Origin: Veillonella rogosae JCM 15642
Lineage (GTDB): Bacteria > Bacillota > Negativicutes > Veillonellales > Veillonellaceae
Direction of reading: 5' to 3'
Length of the DNA stretch: 64,000 nucleotides
NCBI RefSeq assembly: GCF_002959775.1
Contig: NZ_PPCX01000004.1
Location: 1-64,000 of the forward strand
In this document: piece after piece, positions 34,489-42,260 of the stretch
How the letters are laid out: every line of letters begins with the position of its first letter
How positions within the stretch are numbered: the stretch's first letter is position 1
Position numbers and translations under genes: made by a program
The notes under the pieces: model-generated
Told to the model about the DNA's origin: nothing
The model's input: the letters and a program-made list of their open reading frames with translations, nothing else
Database searches by the model: none

Positions 34489-34813
34489 TCTCAATACCTT
34501 GTCCCAAGTGGCCGCAGAGGCAGCCTTCGATGATCAAGCGTTTTTGGCGAGAACAGTATCTCAAAATGCAGAGGAACGAGTTAAATGGGAGGCTCTATTT
34601 GATGAGCTAGGAATTCACTATTACAAGAGCGAAGCGAATTTTATATTCTTTGAGGCTCCTGATGCGGATGCAGATGGCCTTGCTGATGCGTGGCTAATAG
34701 AAGGGTATCAAGTGCGCCGAGGTCAACGAGAAGGTTGGTTGCGCCTTACTATTCCGATGGCTCAAGATGGAGATGTAATGCGTCACATATTAAAACAATT
34801 TGTGAATAAATAA
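34475..34813 (+). pseudogene. hisC: hisC remnant (C-terminal third)
   Basis: The 113-residue frame LPYNLNTLSQVAAEA ... NFIFFEAPDAD ... IEGYQVRRGQREGWLRLTIP matches the C-terminal part of histidinol-phosphate aminotransferase, from the conserved P-Y/F-N-L/V-N-x-L segment to the end. The PLP-binding Lys and the whole N-terminal two-thirds are absent; the usual enzyme has about 350-360 residues. The 5' sequence belongs to the overlapping small gene. A GTG at 34472 could start translation, but no good ribosome binding site is visible. It is a truncated, inactive copy. Confidence 0.8.
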
Positions 34814-34969
34814 ATGTAGAATCTATCATATATACTAATAATTTAACCGTTTTGATATCGAATTTCATTCTATAGAATGGAGTTTAGCTTTTACGCAATC
34901 TATAGGCAGGACTTTCTTTTTCCTTTGACGAATATATATATCGAAAACAACGTGAATGCGTGAATGTTT

Positions 34970-34998
34970 GAGCCCTAGTATTTTCTCTAGGGCTCATT
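34970..34998 (+). terminator. Hairpin before hisH
   Basis: TGAGCCCTAG and CTAGGGCTCA arms around 8 bases, 22 bases ahead of hisH, with little T tract. It may be a weak terminator of the hisC remnant or a leader structure. A perfect CATTCTATAGAATG palindrome also lies in this gap at 34866-34879. Confidence 0.5.
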
Positions 34999-35021
34999 AA
35001 GGCGGTTGAAAGGAGTTTATT

Positions 35022-35648
35022 ATGATTGCCATTATAGATTATGACGCAGGGAACACATTTAACGTCCAGAAAGCTTTTGCCTACATCGGCCTCGATGCAG
35101 TGCTAACAGCGGATCCTGAGGTTATATTAAACGCTGATGGCGTTCTCTTGCCAGGTGTAGGCGCGTATGCATCGGCAGTAGCAGTTCTAAAAGAACGTGG
35201 CTTAGTCGATGTACTTCATGAAGTAGTAAAGCGTGAAATTCCACTATTAGGCATTTGTTTAGGTATGCAATTATTATTTGAGGAATCCGAAGAGTACGGT
35301 CCAACTCCAGGTTTAGGTCTTATTCCTGGCAAGGTAAAAGAAATTCCTCGCGATCTTGGTCTCAGTGTGCCTCACATGGGCTGGAACAAGAATGTAGTTC
35401 ATCATCAAGATAGTCCTTTTAGTAATGTAGACGATCAATATACTTATTTCGTTCATTCCTATTATGTAGATACAGATCCTGAATATATCATTTCCACAGC
35501 TAACTATGGTATCGATGTACCTGGCGTAGTTGAACGTGGCAGAGTGTATGGAATGCAATTCCATCCTGAAAAAAGTGGTATTGTAGGTCTGAATTTGTTG
35601 CGTACGTTTGGTAATATTACAGAAGCTTACGCAGACTCAAAAAAATAG
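35022..35648 (+). CDS. hisH: Imidazole glycerol phosphate synthase, glutaminase subunit
   Basis: A 208-residue class I glutamine amidotransferase. The nucleophile is Cys79 (in GICLGMQ), and the His and Glu are in QFHPEKSG near residue 184. Ammonia is passed to HisF. The catalytic triad is intact. It lies 12 bases before hisF with AGGAGG between them. No other his biosynthesis genes are present here apart from the phosphatase and the hisC fragment. Confidence 0.92.
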   Translation: MIAIIDYDAGNTFNVQKAFAYIGLDAVLTADPEVILNADGVLLPGVGAYASAVAVLKERGLVDVLHEVVKREIPLLGICLGMQLLFEESEEYGPTPGLGLIPGKVKEIPRDLGLSVPHMGWNKNVVHHQDSPFSNVDDQYTYFVHSYYVDTDPEYIISTANYGIDVPGVVERGRVYGMQFHPEKSGIVGLNLLRTFGNITEAYADSKK

Positions 35649-35660
35649 GAGGACGACTGA

Positions 35661-36428
35661 ATGTTAGCAAAACGTATTATCCCTTGCCTTAGCGTGGCGA
35701 ATGGCCGCGTACAGAATGGCGTACAATTCCGTGATATGGTTGACGCAGGGGATCCAGTAGAATGTGCAGAACGTTATGAAATACAAGGCGCAGATGAGCT
35801 TGTATTATTAGATATTACGGCTACAACAGAGGGTCGTAAAACTTTCACAGATATGGTTCTTAAATCCTCTGATAAGGTATTTATGCCGCTTACTGTTGGT
35901 GGTGGCATCACCTCTGTTGAGGATATGACAGCTCTTATGAAAGCTGGTGCTGATAAGATTTCCATTAATACCGCCGCTTTGGCTAATCCATCCCTTATTA
36001 CAGAAGGGGCTAAAAAGTTCGGTAACCAAGGCATCGTTGTATGTCTTGATGTAAAATATAATCCTTTTGATAAGGTATGGTATGCATATGGTCATGGTCA
36101 GGTAGGTGAATCTGGACAGCGTAGAAATGCTCTTGAATGGGCAAAAGAGGCTGTAGAACGCGGTGCAGGTGAATTGTTGGTTACAAGCATCGATAGACAT
36201 GGCACAGGCATTGGCTTTGATATTGAATTATACCAAGCATTAGCCGAAGTAGTAGATGTTCCTGTAACAGCTTTCGGTGGTGCAGGTAATGTACAGCATT
36301 TTGTGGATTTATTTACAAAAACGAATGTAACAGGTGCCCTTGCTGGCGTATTGTTACACAATAAAGTGTTAACTATAAAAGATATTAAGAAGGCTCTCCA
36401 CGAAGCTGGTATCGTGGTAAGACTATAG
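35661..36428 (+). CDS. hisF: HisF-like cyclase subunit with altered active site
   Basis: A 255-residue TIM barrel with the HisF sequence frame: MLAKRIIPCL, LTVGGGITSVEDM, VVCLDVK with Asp130, LVTSIDRHGTGIGFD and VTAFGGAGN. The Asp11 general acid of HisF (usually IPCLDV) is Ser11 here, and the loop-1 Lys19 is Asn (GRVQNGVQF). These are residues needed for the cyclase reaction, while the fold and the phosphate-binding loops are kept. It may have reduced activity or a different acceptor. Adjacent hisH is intact, so ammonia may still be channelled. Confidence 0.85.
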   Translation: MLAKRIIPCLSVANGRVQNGVQFRDMVDAGDPVECAERYEIQGADELVLLDITATTEGRKTFTDMVLKSSDKVFMPLTVGGGITSVEDMTALMKAGADKISINTAALANPSLITEGAKKFGNQGIVVCLDVKYNPFDKVWYAYGHGQVGESGQRRNALEWAKEAVERGAGELLVTSIDRHGTGIGFDIELYQALAEVVDVPVTAFGGAGNVQHFVDLFTKTNVTGALAGVLLHNKVLTIKDIKKALHEAGIVVRL

Positions 36429-36454
36429 ATATAAACTATTTTTCTACACTTATT

Positions 36455-36487
36455 AAGGCGTTCTCCTATGTGGAGGATGCCTTTTTG
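36455..36487 (+). terminator. Terminator after hisF
   Basis: AAGGC-rich arms (36455-36466 and 36472-36483) with G-U pairs, followed by TTTTTG. Confidence 0.8.
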
Positions 36488-36533
36488 TTATGTCTTTAAG
36501 TTATAGAGGGCTTTCAAAATGACTAAATAGTAG

Positions 36534-36561
36534 TTGACACTCTCATGATTAGTTATACAAT
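36534..36561 (+). promoter_or_regulatory. cstA promoter
   Basis: TTGACA at 36534-36539, 16-bp spacer, and TACAAT at 36556-36561. The predicted transcript starts near 36568, leaving a leader of about 100 bases before cstA. Confidence 0.7.
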
Positions 36562-36595
36562 GAAAGTGTAAGTACTAACATTTTTAGAAGCCAAA

Positions 36596-36645
36596 GTGGC
36601 ATGGAAACATAAGTTTTATCAGAATTTTCATATACTCCATGTCAC
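36596..36645 (+). other. Stem-loop in the cstA 5' leader
   Basis: GTGGCATGGA (36596-36605) pairs with TCCATGTCAC (36636-36645) over 10 bp with one G-U, around a 30-base loop. The right arm ends 9 bases before the AUGGAGGUG ribosome binding region. It has no T tract, so it is not a terminator. It could be a control element. Confidence 0.55.
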
Positions 36646-36666
36646 GAAACAAATGGAGGTGTTTAT

Positions 36667-38499
36667 ATGGTTATGAATGGTATTTACTTAGTTATTGCCT
36701 CCGCGTGTATTCTGATTCTAGCATACCGCTTTTATGGGGCTTTCATAGCGGCTAAGGTGTTGACCTTGGACCAATATCGTCCGACGCCGGCTATGATTCA
36801 CAACGATGGTCACGATTACGTGCCAACTAACAAATGGGTAACCTTTGGTCATCACTTTGCAGCCATTGCAGGTGCAGGCCCTCTCGTAGGCCCAGTTATT
36901 GCAGCCCAGTTCGGGTATTTGCCTGGTGCCTTATGGATCCTTATCGGCTCCGTATTAGCCGGTGCTGTACATGACATGGTTATCTTGTTCGCTTCAGTTC
37001 GCTATGACGGTAAGTCAATCGCGGATATTGCGCGCGAAGAAATCAGTAAACTAGCTGGTTTCGGTGCTATGCTTGCTACCTTGTTCCTATTGGTTATTAC
37101 CCTCGCTGGTATGGCCGTAGTAGTAGCCAACGCATTGCATAACTCTCCTTGGGGATTCTTCTCCGTATTCGCTACAATTCCAATTGCTATTTTTATCGGT
37201 ATTTATTTAAAATGGTTGCGTCCTGGTAAAATCCAAGAGGCTACTATCATTGGTGTAGCGTTAATCTTCGTAGGCATTATCTACGGTCCTAACATCGCAG
37301 CTAGCGAATATGCTTCTTGGTTCACATACGACTTGCAAACTATTGAAATTATGCTTGCTGTGTATGGCTTCTTTGCAGCAGCATTGCCAGTATGGTTATT
37401 GCTCGCTCCTCGTGATTATCTATCTACATACCTTAAAATCGGTACAATTGGCGCCTTGGCTCTCGGTATTATCATCGTAATGCCTGAAATCCAAATGCCA
37501 GCTGTTACTCCATATATCTGGGGTGGCGGTCCTGTATTGAAAGGTTCTGTATTCCCTTACATCTTCATTACTATCGCATGTGGTGCGTTATCTGGTTTCC
37601 ATACAGTAATTGCTACAGGTACAACACCTAAAATGCTTACTAATGAAAGAGAAATCTTACCTATCGGTTATGGTGCGATGTTAACAGAAGGTTTCATCGC
37701 TATGATGGCGTTGATTGCAGCCACTGCATTGCATCCAGACGATTACTTTGCTATTAACTCCACAGTAGAATCCTTTAAAGCACTAGGTCTTCAAGTACAT
37801 GAATTGCCAGCATTGTCCGCAATGGTTGGGGAAGACTTGATGCATCGTCCTGGTGGCGCCGTATCCCTTGCAGTAGGTATGGCTCATATCTTCTCCAGAT
37901 TGCCTAACATGGATCACTTGATGGGTTACTGGTATCACTTCTGTATCATGTTCGAAGCCTTGTTCATCATGACTTTGATCGATGCTGGTACTCGCGTAGG
38001 TCGTTACTTACTTCAAGAATTATTAGGTCATTTCCATCCTAAATTCAACGACCAACATTGGGCTCCTGGCGTATATGGTTGTGCAGCTTTAATTTGTATC
38101 TTGTGGGGCTACCTAGTTCTACAAGGTAACATCGGTATTATTTGGCCTCTATTCGGCGTATCTAACCAATTATTAGGTACTATGACATTGGCTGTAAGTA
38201 CTACAGTTATTATGCGACTTGGCCGCAAACGCTATGCATGGGTTACAGGTATTCCATGTATCCTAATGGCTATCGTTGCTATTGCTGCAGACTTTGAAAA
38301 CGTATTTAACAGCTATATCCCAGCTGGTAAATGGATCCTAGTAGCATTCAGTGCTGCCATGTTCCTCATGATCCTTATCGTATTAGTAGAAGCAGTTCGC
38401 AGCTGGATTCGCTTGTCTAATATCCCTCAAGACTATCGCACTCAAGAAGAAATTGAAGCTGAAAGCCTTGTAAAATACGGCAAAGGCGTAAAAGCGTAA
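36667..38499 (+). CDS. cstA: CstA family pyruvate/peptide carrier
   Basis: A 610-residue integral membrane protein with about 16 predicted spans. Recognisable CstA segments are TNKWVTFGHHFAAIAGAGPLVGPVIAAQFGYLPG near residue 60 and CGALSGFHTVIATGTTPKML near 310. In other bacteria, CstA and BtsT import pyruvate and may also import peptides. For a lactate- and pyruvate-using anaerobe, pyruvate uptake is a natural role (inference). GGAGGTG precedes the ATG at 36667. It is monocistronic with a 100-base leader. Confidence 0.92.
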   Translation: MVMNGIYLVIASACILILAYRFYGAFIAAKVLTLDQYRPTPAMIHNDGHDYVPTNKWVTFGHHFAAIAGAGPLVGPVIAAQFGYLPGALWILIGSVLAGAVHDMVILFASVRYDGKSIADIAREEISKLAGFGAMLATLFLLVITLAGMAVVVANALHNSPWGFFSVFATIPIAIFIGIYLKWLRPGKIQEATIIGVALIFVGIIYGPNIAASEYASWFTYDLQTIEIMLAVYGFFAAALPVWLLLAPRDYLSTYLKIGTIGALALGIIIVMPEIQMPAVTPYIWGGGPVLKGSVFPYIFITIACGALSGFHTVIATGTTPKMLTNEREILPIGYGAMLTEGFIAMMALIAATALHPDDYFAINSTVESFKALGLQVHELPALSAMVGEDLMHRPGGAVSLAVGMAHIFSRLPNMDHLMGYWYHFCIMFEALFIMTLIDAGTRVGRYLLQELLGHFHPKFNDQHWAPGVYGCAALICILWGYLVLQGNIGIIWPLFGVSNQLLGTMTLAVSTTVIMRLGRKRYAWVTGIPCILMAIVAIAADFENVFNSYIPAGKWILVAFSAAMFLMILIVLVEAVRSWIRLSNIPQDYRTQEEIEAESLVKYGKGVKA

Positions 38500-38509
38500 T
38501 TTCCTTAAC

Positions 38510-38716
38510 TTGGGCGTCAATTCTTAAGCTATTAGCATTAGGTTGATGGGGCCCAACTTTAACTCGACATTTAAATTAAAAAGCGTTGTCTATACCTTCT
38601 TCGCTCCAAAGCGAGCTAAGTCGCTCATACGGTATAGGCAACGCTTTTTATTACGTTTAGTAAACATTAGTCCCATCAACCTATGTATACCTTGAAGTCT
38701 CATATATGACGCCCAA
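38510..38716. repeat. Nested palindrome 1 with hairpin core
   Basis: Three nested inverted repeats: TTGGGCGTCA (38510-38519) with TGACGCCCAA (38707-38716); TAGGTTGATGGG (38539-38550) with CCCATCAACCTA (38672-38683); and a 19-bp stem AAAAAGCGTTGTCTATACC (38578-38596) with 38632-38650 (one G-U). The loop of 34 bases is itself two small palindromes (CGCT-CCAA-AGCG and AGCGA/TCGCT). The innermost hairpin ends with TTTTT and may terminate cstA. The same core recurs in reverse orientation at 38843-38914. Confidence 0.75.
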
Positions 38717-38809
38717 TGTGACTTGAAATGTACGTAAATAGATATTTAATTTTACTGCTTTTCCCTTAATGCTTCAGAGCCTTATTATTAGCATTTAGAG
38801 AATAATTTT

Positions 38810-38951
38810 ATTTTGATTGGACATCTTTATAACTAATGTTATGAAAAGGAGAGCCTATACCGGATAAGCGACTTAGCTCGCTTTGGAGCGAAGAAGGTAT
38901 AGGCTCTCCTTTTCAATCTAAGTGTAGTAATATAACAAGACCAATCAAAAT
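38810..38951. repeat. Nested palindrome 2 with the same core, opposite orientation
   Basis: An outer pair ATTTTGATTGG (38810-38820) with CCAATCAAAAT (38941-38951), and a perfect 19-bp stem at 38843-38861 with 38896-38914. The 34-base loop, read in reverse complement, differs from the loop of the first element at only two or three positions, and the CTATACC/GGTATAG stem base is shared. The outer stem sequence is different (GAAAAGGAGAG rather than AAAAAGCGTTG) but is fully paired. Confidence 0.75.
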
Positions 38952-38985
38952 AATACTTACATCCTCAACATGATATAATAAGGCT

Positions 38986-40602
38986 ATGAAACATTATATA
39001 CGTTCCTATTGGACAAAATATAAACAATTGTATAAGAAGGGCCTTAAAGGCATTGCAGCTTTTCTTGCCATTGGAGCGATCGTTTTCTTTGTATTGGCTA
39101 CCATTGCTAGTCGCGGGATGGGCGTTATCTTTAACGAGGTTATGGCCCGCCAGACCATGATGCGCGGTACTGTTACTGTCGAAAGTTTATCTGCCACGCC
39201 GTGGGGGACGCTATCCTTTACTGATTTAGTATGGACGGATCCCGATGGGCGAAAACTAGTAACAGTTCCTAGCGGTAAGATACGAGTTAACATGTGGGAT
39301 GTGGTGACGCACAACTTTAAAGCCTCCGCTATTAATGGTATTGAGCTAGATGATGCGGTCATCGTCGTCGATTTGGATGAAAACAACCGAATCGATTTTG
39401 TTCCACCATCGCCTGATGTAAAGAAGCCTCTTAATGAGGTAGCGCCACGCCCTAAGGTACCTAGAAAGACTACTCAAGAGCGACAAGAGGAGTTAGGTAA
39501 GCGGGTGCGAAACTTTAATTGGGAGGGCCAACATTTAGATCTAACAATTAAGTTGCGAAACAACCAACTTGAGATTTTTGATCGCAATCGTCACTATGTG
39601 ATGAAGGATGTAAATGCTAGGATAGTCCTAGATAGTAATCGTGCTATACATATTGATATGGAGACTGGTAAATTTGGCGGCACTGCTATTGGTGATGGAC
39701 TTGTTTTAAAAGGTAGAGTAGACTTAAAAGATGTGCTAAAACATCGCATGCCTCAGCTGGATTTACAGTTTGATGTGAAAGGCGTAGATCCATCATCCCT
39801 TGGATTCGGTGAGAATATCCACGATGCCATGACCTTGCTCACAGAGGTGACGGGTGACTTTAACAGACCTTTTGCTAAAGGTCGGGTAACGATGCCTATA
39901 TTGCGAATTCCTGCATTGACCTTTGATAATGTGGTAGGCGATGTGACATACCAAGATGGTATATTGAACTTCTCTAACGTCAATGCCAATGTGTTCAACG
40001 GGAAACTAGAGGCGAAAGGTGTTTATAATTTGGACACTCGTGCCTATACGATTACTGGCGTAGCAAAGGATTTAGACAGCAGTGTAGCCCTTAAGACGCC
40101 AGAGTTTCTTGTGCCTGTATCTGCTAATTTGAACTTTAAAAGCGAAGGCATGCCTCGTGATATGGAGGTGTGGGGTAATTTCTGGTCTGGTGAAGGTCAC
40201 TATATGCTCATACCTATTCAAAGCATTACAGGGAACTTTCACAATAAGGGGCGTCATCTCTCCTTTAGTGATGTGAAAGTAAATACGAGGGTCACTACAA
40301 TTTCCACGAATGCGTTGCGTATTGATGATGGGCAGCTCACGATGGGGCCACTCAATATTACGTCCCACGGGGGCAGTAATTTTATTCTCTATGATGAAGA
40401 CTCATTTGATGATCTAGATGAGAATATGGACCAAATTAAAGAGGGCATGAAGCAAGCTAGTGAAAATAGTAAGCGTGCCTCGGAATCGGCCAAAGGTCTT
40501 AAAGATGTCAAGATTCCTGACGATGTAAAAGGATCTATTAAAGATTTGAAACGACAAATGGATTCCGTAAAAGATAGCGTTGAAAGTATTAAAATTAATT
40601 GA
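38986..40602 (+). CDS. AsmA/TamB-like envelope protein
   Basis: A 538-residue protein with one N-terminal membrane anchor (about residues 22-42). The long periplasmic part is of the AsmA type: repeated beta-rich segments such as GTVTVESLSATPWGTLSF, KVTMPIL-like strands, NVNANVFNGKLEAKGVYNL near 340, and a C-terminal amphipathic helix rich in K, E and D (about 480-538). The AsmA/TamB/YhdP group moves phospholipids or helps outer-membrane assembly, which fits a diderm Firmicute. The family assignment is by pattern only. It follows the palindromic region, and no promoter was identified. Confidence 0.65.
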   Translation: MKHYIRSYWTKYKQLYKKGLKGIAAFLAIGAIVFFVLATIASRGMGVIFNEVMARQTMMRGTVTVESLSATPWGTLSFTDLVWTDPDGRKLVTVPSGKIRVNMWDVVTHNFKASAINGIELDDAVIVVDLDENNRIDFVPPSPDVKKPLNEVAPRPKVPRKTTQERQEELGKRVRNFNWEGQHLDLTIKLRNNQLEIFDRNRHYVMKDVNARIVLDSNRAIHIDMETGKFGGTAIGDGLVLKGRVDLKDVLKHRMPQLDLQFDVKGVDPSSLGFGENIHDAMTLLTEVTGDFNRPFAKGRVTMPILRIPALTFDNVVGDVTYQDGILNFSNVNANVFNGKLEAKGVYNLDTRAYTITGVAKDLDSSVALKTPEFLVPVSANLNFKSEGMPRDMEVWGNFWSGEGHYMLIPIQSITGNFHNKGRHLSFSDVKVNTRVTTISTNALRIDDGQLTMGPLNITSHGGSNFILYDEDSFDDLDENMDQIKEGMKQASENSKRASESAKGLKDVKIPDDVKGSIKDLKRQMDSVKDSVESIKIN

Positions 40603-40721
40603 TAAATGAAATATAAATGATGTTTACAATCTTTCATTGGGTGTTTAAGTGATAGGTTTATAATAACTCTCCGTTATCAGAATTTTTGATAAAACACATT
40701 TTAGTATTCACGGAGGTTTTT

Positions 40722-41132
40722 ATGAAAGTATCAAAACAATTCTCTATCGTTTTGGCTGCATCTGTACTTGCATTAGGTGTTGCTACACTAGCACCACAAC
40801 AAGCAGACGCTTCTTATGGCTATAAATATACTGATTCCCAACGCCCACCAGTATCCACTCCAACAGGTTATGTTAATCCATCCATGGGTTCGACTGTAAC
40901 AGTTACAGATCCTGCACCTACTACTAATACAAACAAACTTACAGCACCTGTAACTAATAATAAAACTGTAACTATTGAAAGCGTTAACACTACTAATGTG
41001 GCCCCTAAATATTCTGATTACAATGATATTGCAGCATACTCTGTAGCAATGGCTGATTATTTCATGGCGAAGATTATGGCTATTTATGGCAATGGTAATA
41101 CATCACTTAACCGCTATGGTTTTGGCAAATAA
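40722..41132 (+). CDS. Small secreted Thr/Asn-rich protein
   Basis: A 136-residue exported protein. The ATG at 40722 follows CGGAGG; an upstream in-frame ATG (40686) has no site. Residues 1-28 form a signal peptide (AATLAPQQADA-type cleavage). The mature part is low complexity with many T, N and P residues, and ends in a short hydrophobic segment (AAYSVAMADYFMAKIMAIYGN). No family recognised; a cell-surface or matrix role is possible. Confidence 0.65.
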   Translation: MKVSKQFSIVLAASVLALGVATLAPQQADASYGYKYTDSQRPPVSTPTGYVNPSMGSTVTVTDPAPTTNTNKLTAPVTNNKTVTIESVNTTNVAPKYSDYNDIAAYSVAMADYFMAKIMAIYGNGNTSLNRYGFGK

Positions 41133-41173
41133 TTAATTTTGAAATAGTCATTTTTAGTTACTTTTACAGAATA

Positions 41174-41246
41174 AAAAGGTCCCTTATGGACTGTACACCC
41201 TAAGATTATATCTAATGGGGGAGCAGTCCATTGGGGACCTTTTGTT
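41174..41246. terminator. Bidirectional terminator between convergent genes
   Basis: AAAAGGTCCCTTATGGACTG (41174-41193) pairs with 41224-41243 apart from two bases, with A and T tracts at the ends. Confidence 0.85.
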
Positions 41247-41259
41247 GTATGTCTGTGAA

Positions 41260-42003
41260 TTAGCGATCTAAGCCGCTTGGACGTTGGTATTCAGACTTTT
41301 CTGTAGCCTCTGTATTTGTTGTAGTTGCAGAGTCTTTAGCCAATGTTTTTTTGATTTTAATAAGCGGTTTTTCTGTCGCTTTTGGATCTTCTTTTTTCTT
41401 TACGTCCTTTTGGGATGGCGGTAAGAAGGTGTTGAGTTCATTCTTATGAGATACCTCTGTGTTTGTAGTGGATGCCAATTGTGCGCGTTGAGGAGCGATG
41501 AAGATTTCGTCCTTTGTAATGTTTACTTGGTTCAACAATAATTTGAATACTTGTGGTTTTACAAAGATAGTTCCGTCTACCTTGCGAGCTGCTGGTAAGA
41601 AGGATTCAGATGTATCAAGGTTGATAATCTTTAATTTGCCATGGCGTACTACTTCAGCAGAGTCTGGTTGGATTGCTAGTGTAGCGATATTCATATCTAC
41701 CAATGCTGTCTTAGTAGGTTCATCCCAAGCTACTTTATAGCCCAATGCTTCAGATACTTGGCGCAATGCTACGAGCGGTTGGCCGTCTACATAGATTACG
41801 TTTTGCTGACCATTAATAGGCTCAACTACCTTGCCATCTACATTAATGTGATGTTGTGTTGTTACAGATACAGGTTTCTCAAGGTTCATCGCGGGACCAG
41901 GATTCTCCATGCCAATAGCTGCTTGGGCAGGCTGTGCAACGCCAAATGTGAAAGCTAGTGCAGCTACAGCGATACTAGATAAAATAAGCTGTTTTAATTT
42001 CAT
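41260..42003 (-). CDS. Exported copper amine oxidase N-terminal domain protein
   Basis: A 247-residue exported protein. The start at 42003 follows GGAGG on the minus strand; an upstream in-frame start at 42054 would add 17 residues. A signal peptide ends near AQPAQA. Residues about 60-135 hold a copper amine oxidase N-terminal-like (stalk) domain: VIYVDGQPLVALRQVSEALGYKVAWDEPTKTALV. The C-terminal third is a low-complexity Lys/Thr-rich tail. In Firmicutes such proteins sit at the cell surface, often at the peptidoglycan. The function is unknown. Confidence 0.72.
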   Translation of the reverse strand: MKLKQLILSSIAVAALAFTFGVAQPAQAAIGMENPGPAMNLEKPVSVTTQHHINVDGKVVEPINGQQNVIYVDGQPLVALRQVSEALGYKVAWDEPTKTALVDMNIATLAIQPDSAEVVRHGKLKIINLDTSESFLPAARKVDGTIFVKPQVFKLLLNQVNITKDEIFIAPQRAQLASTTNTEVSHKNELNTFLPPSQKDVKKKEDPKATEKPLIKIKKTLAKDSATTTNTEATEKSEYQRPSGLDR

Positions 42004-42260
42004 AAGGGACCTCCATAAGGTGTTATATTTCTTTGAATGTATTAACGTTACCAAATGTATATGAAAATTTTATTATAAACTTAAATTTTATGCAATTAAT
42101 GTAAGTGTATATCTTATTCATTTATTAATAGTTTTAATTAGACTATATTTAAAATAATTTTATACTTTACAAGAAAACTTTAATTATGTTATTCTGATGA
42201 TACGTATTTCATGAATTTGTCATGATTGGTGTTGTTAGAGTATGTTTATAGGAGAGTTTT

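Noticed and set aside
38510-38951. Both hairpins as simple terminators
   Set aside because: The second has no gene ending into it and its T tract is short; the nested arms and shared core go beyond ordinary terminators, though the first may also terminate cstA.
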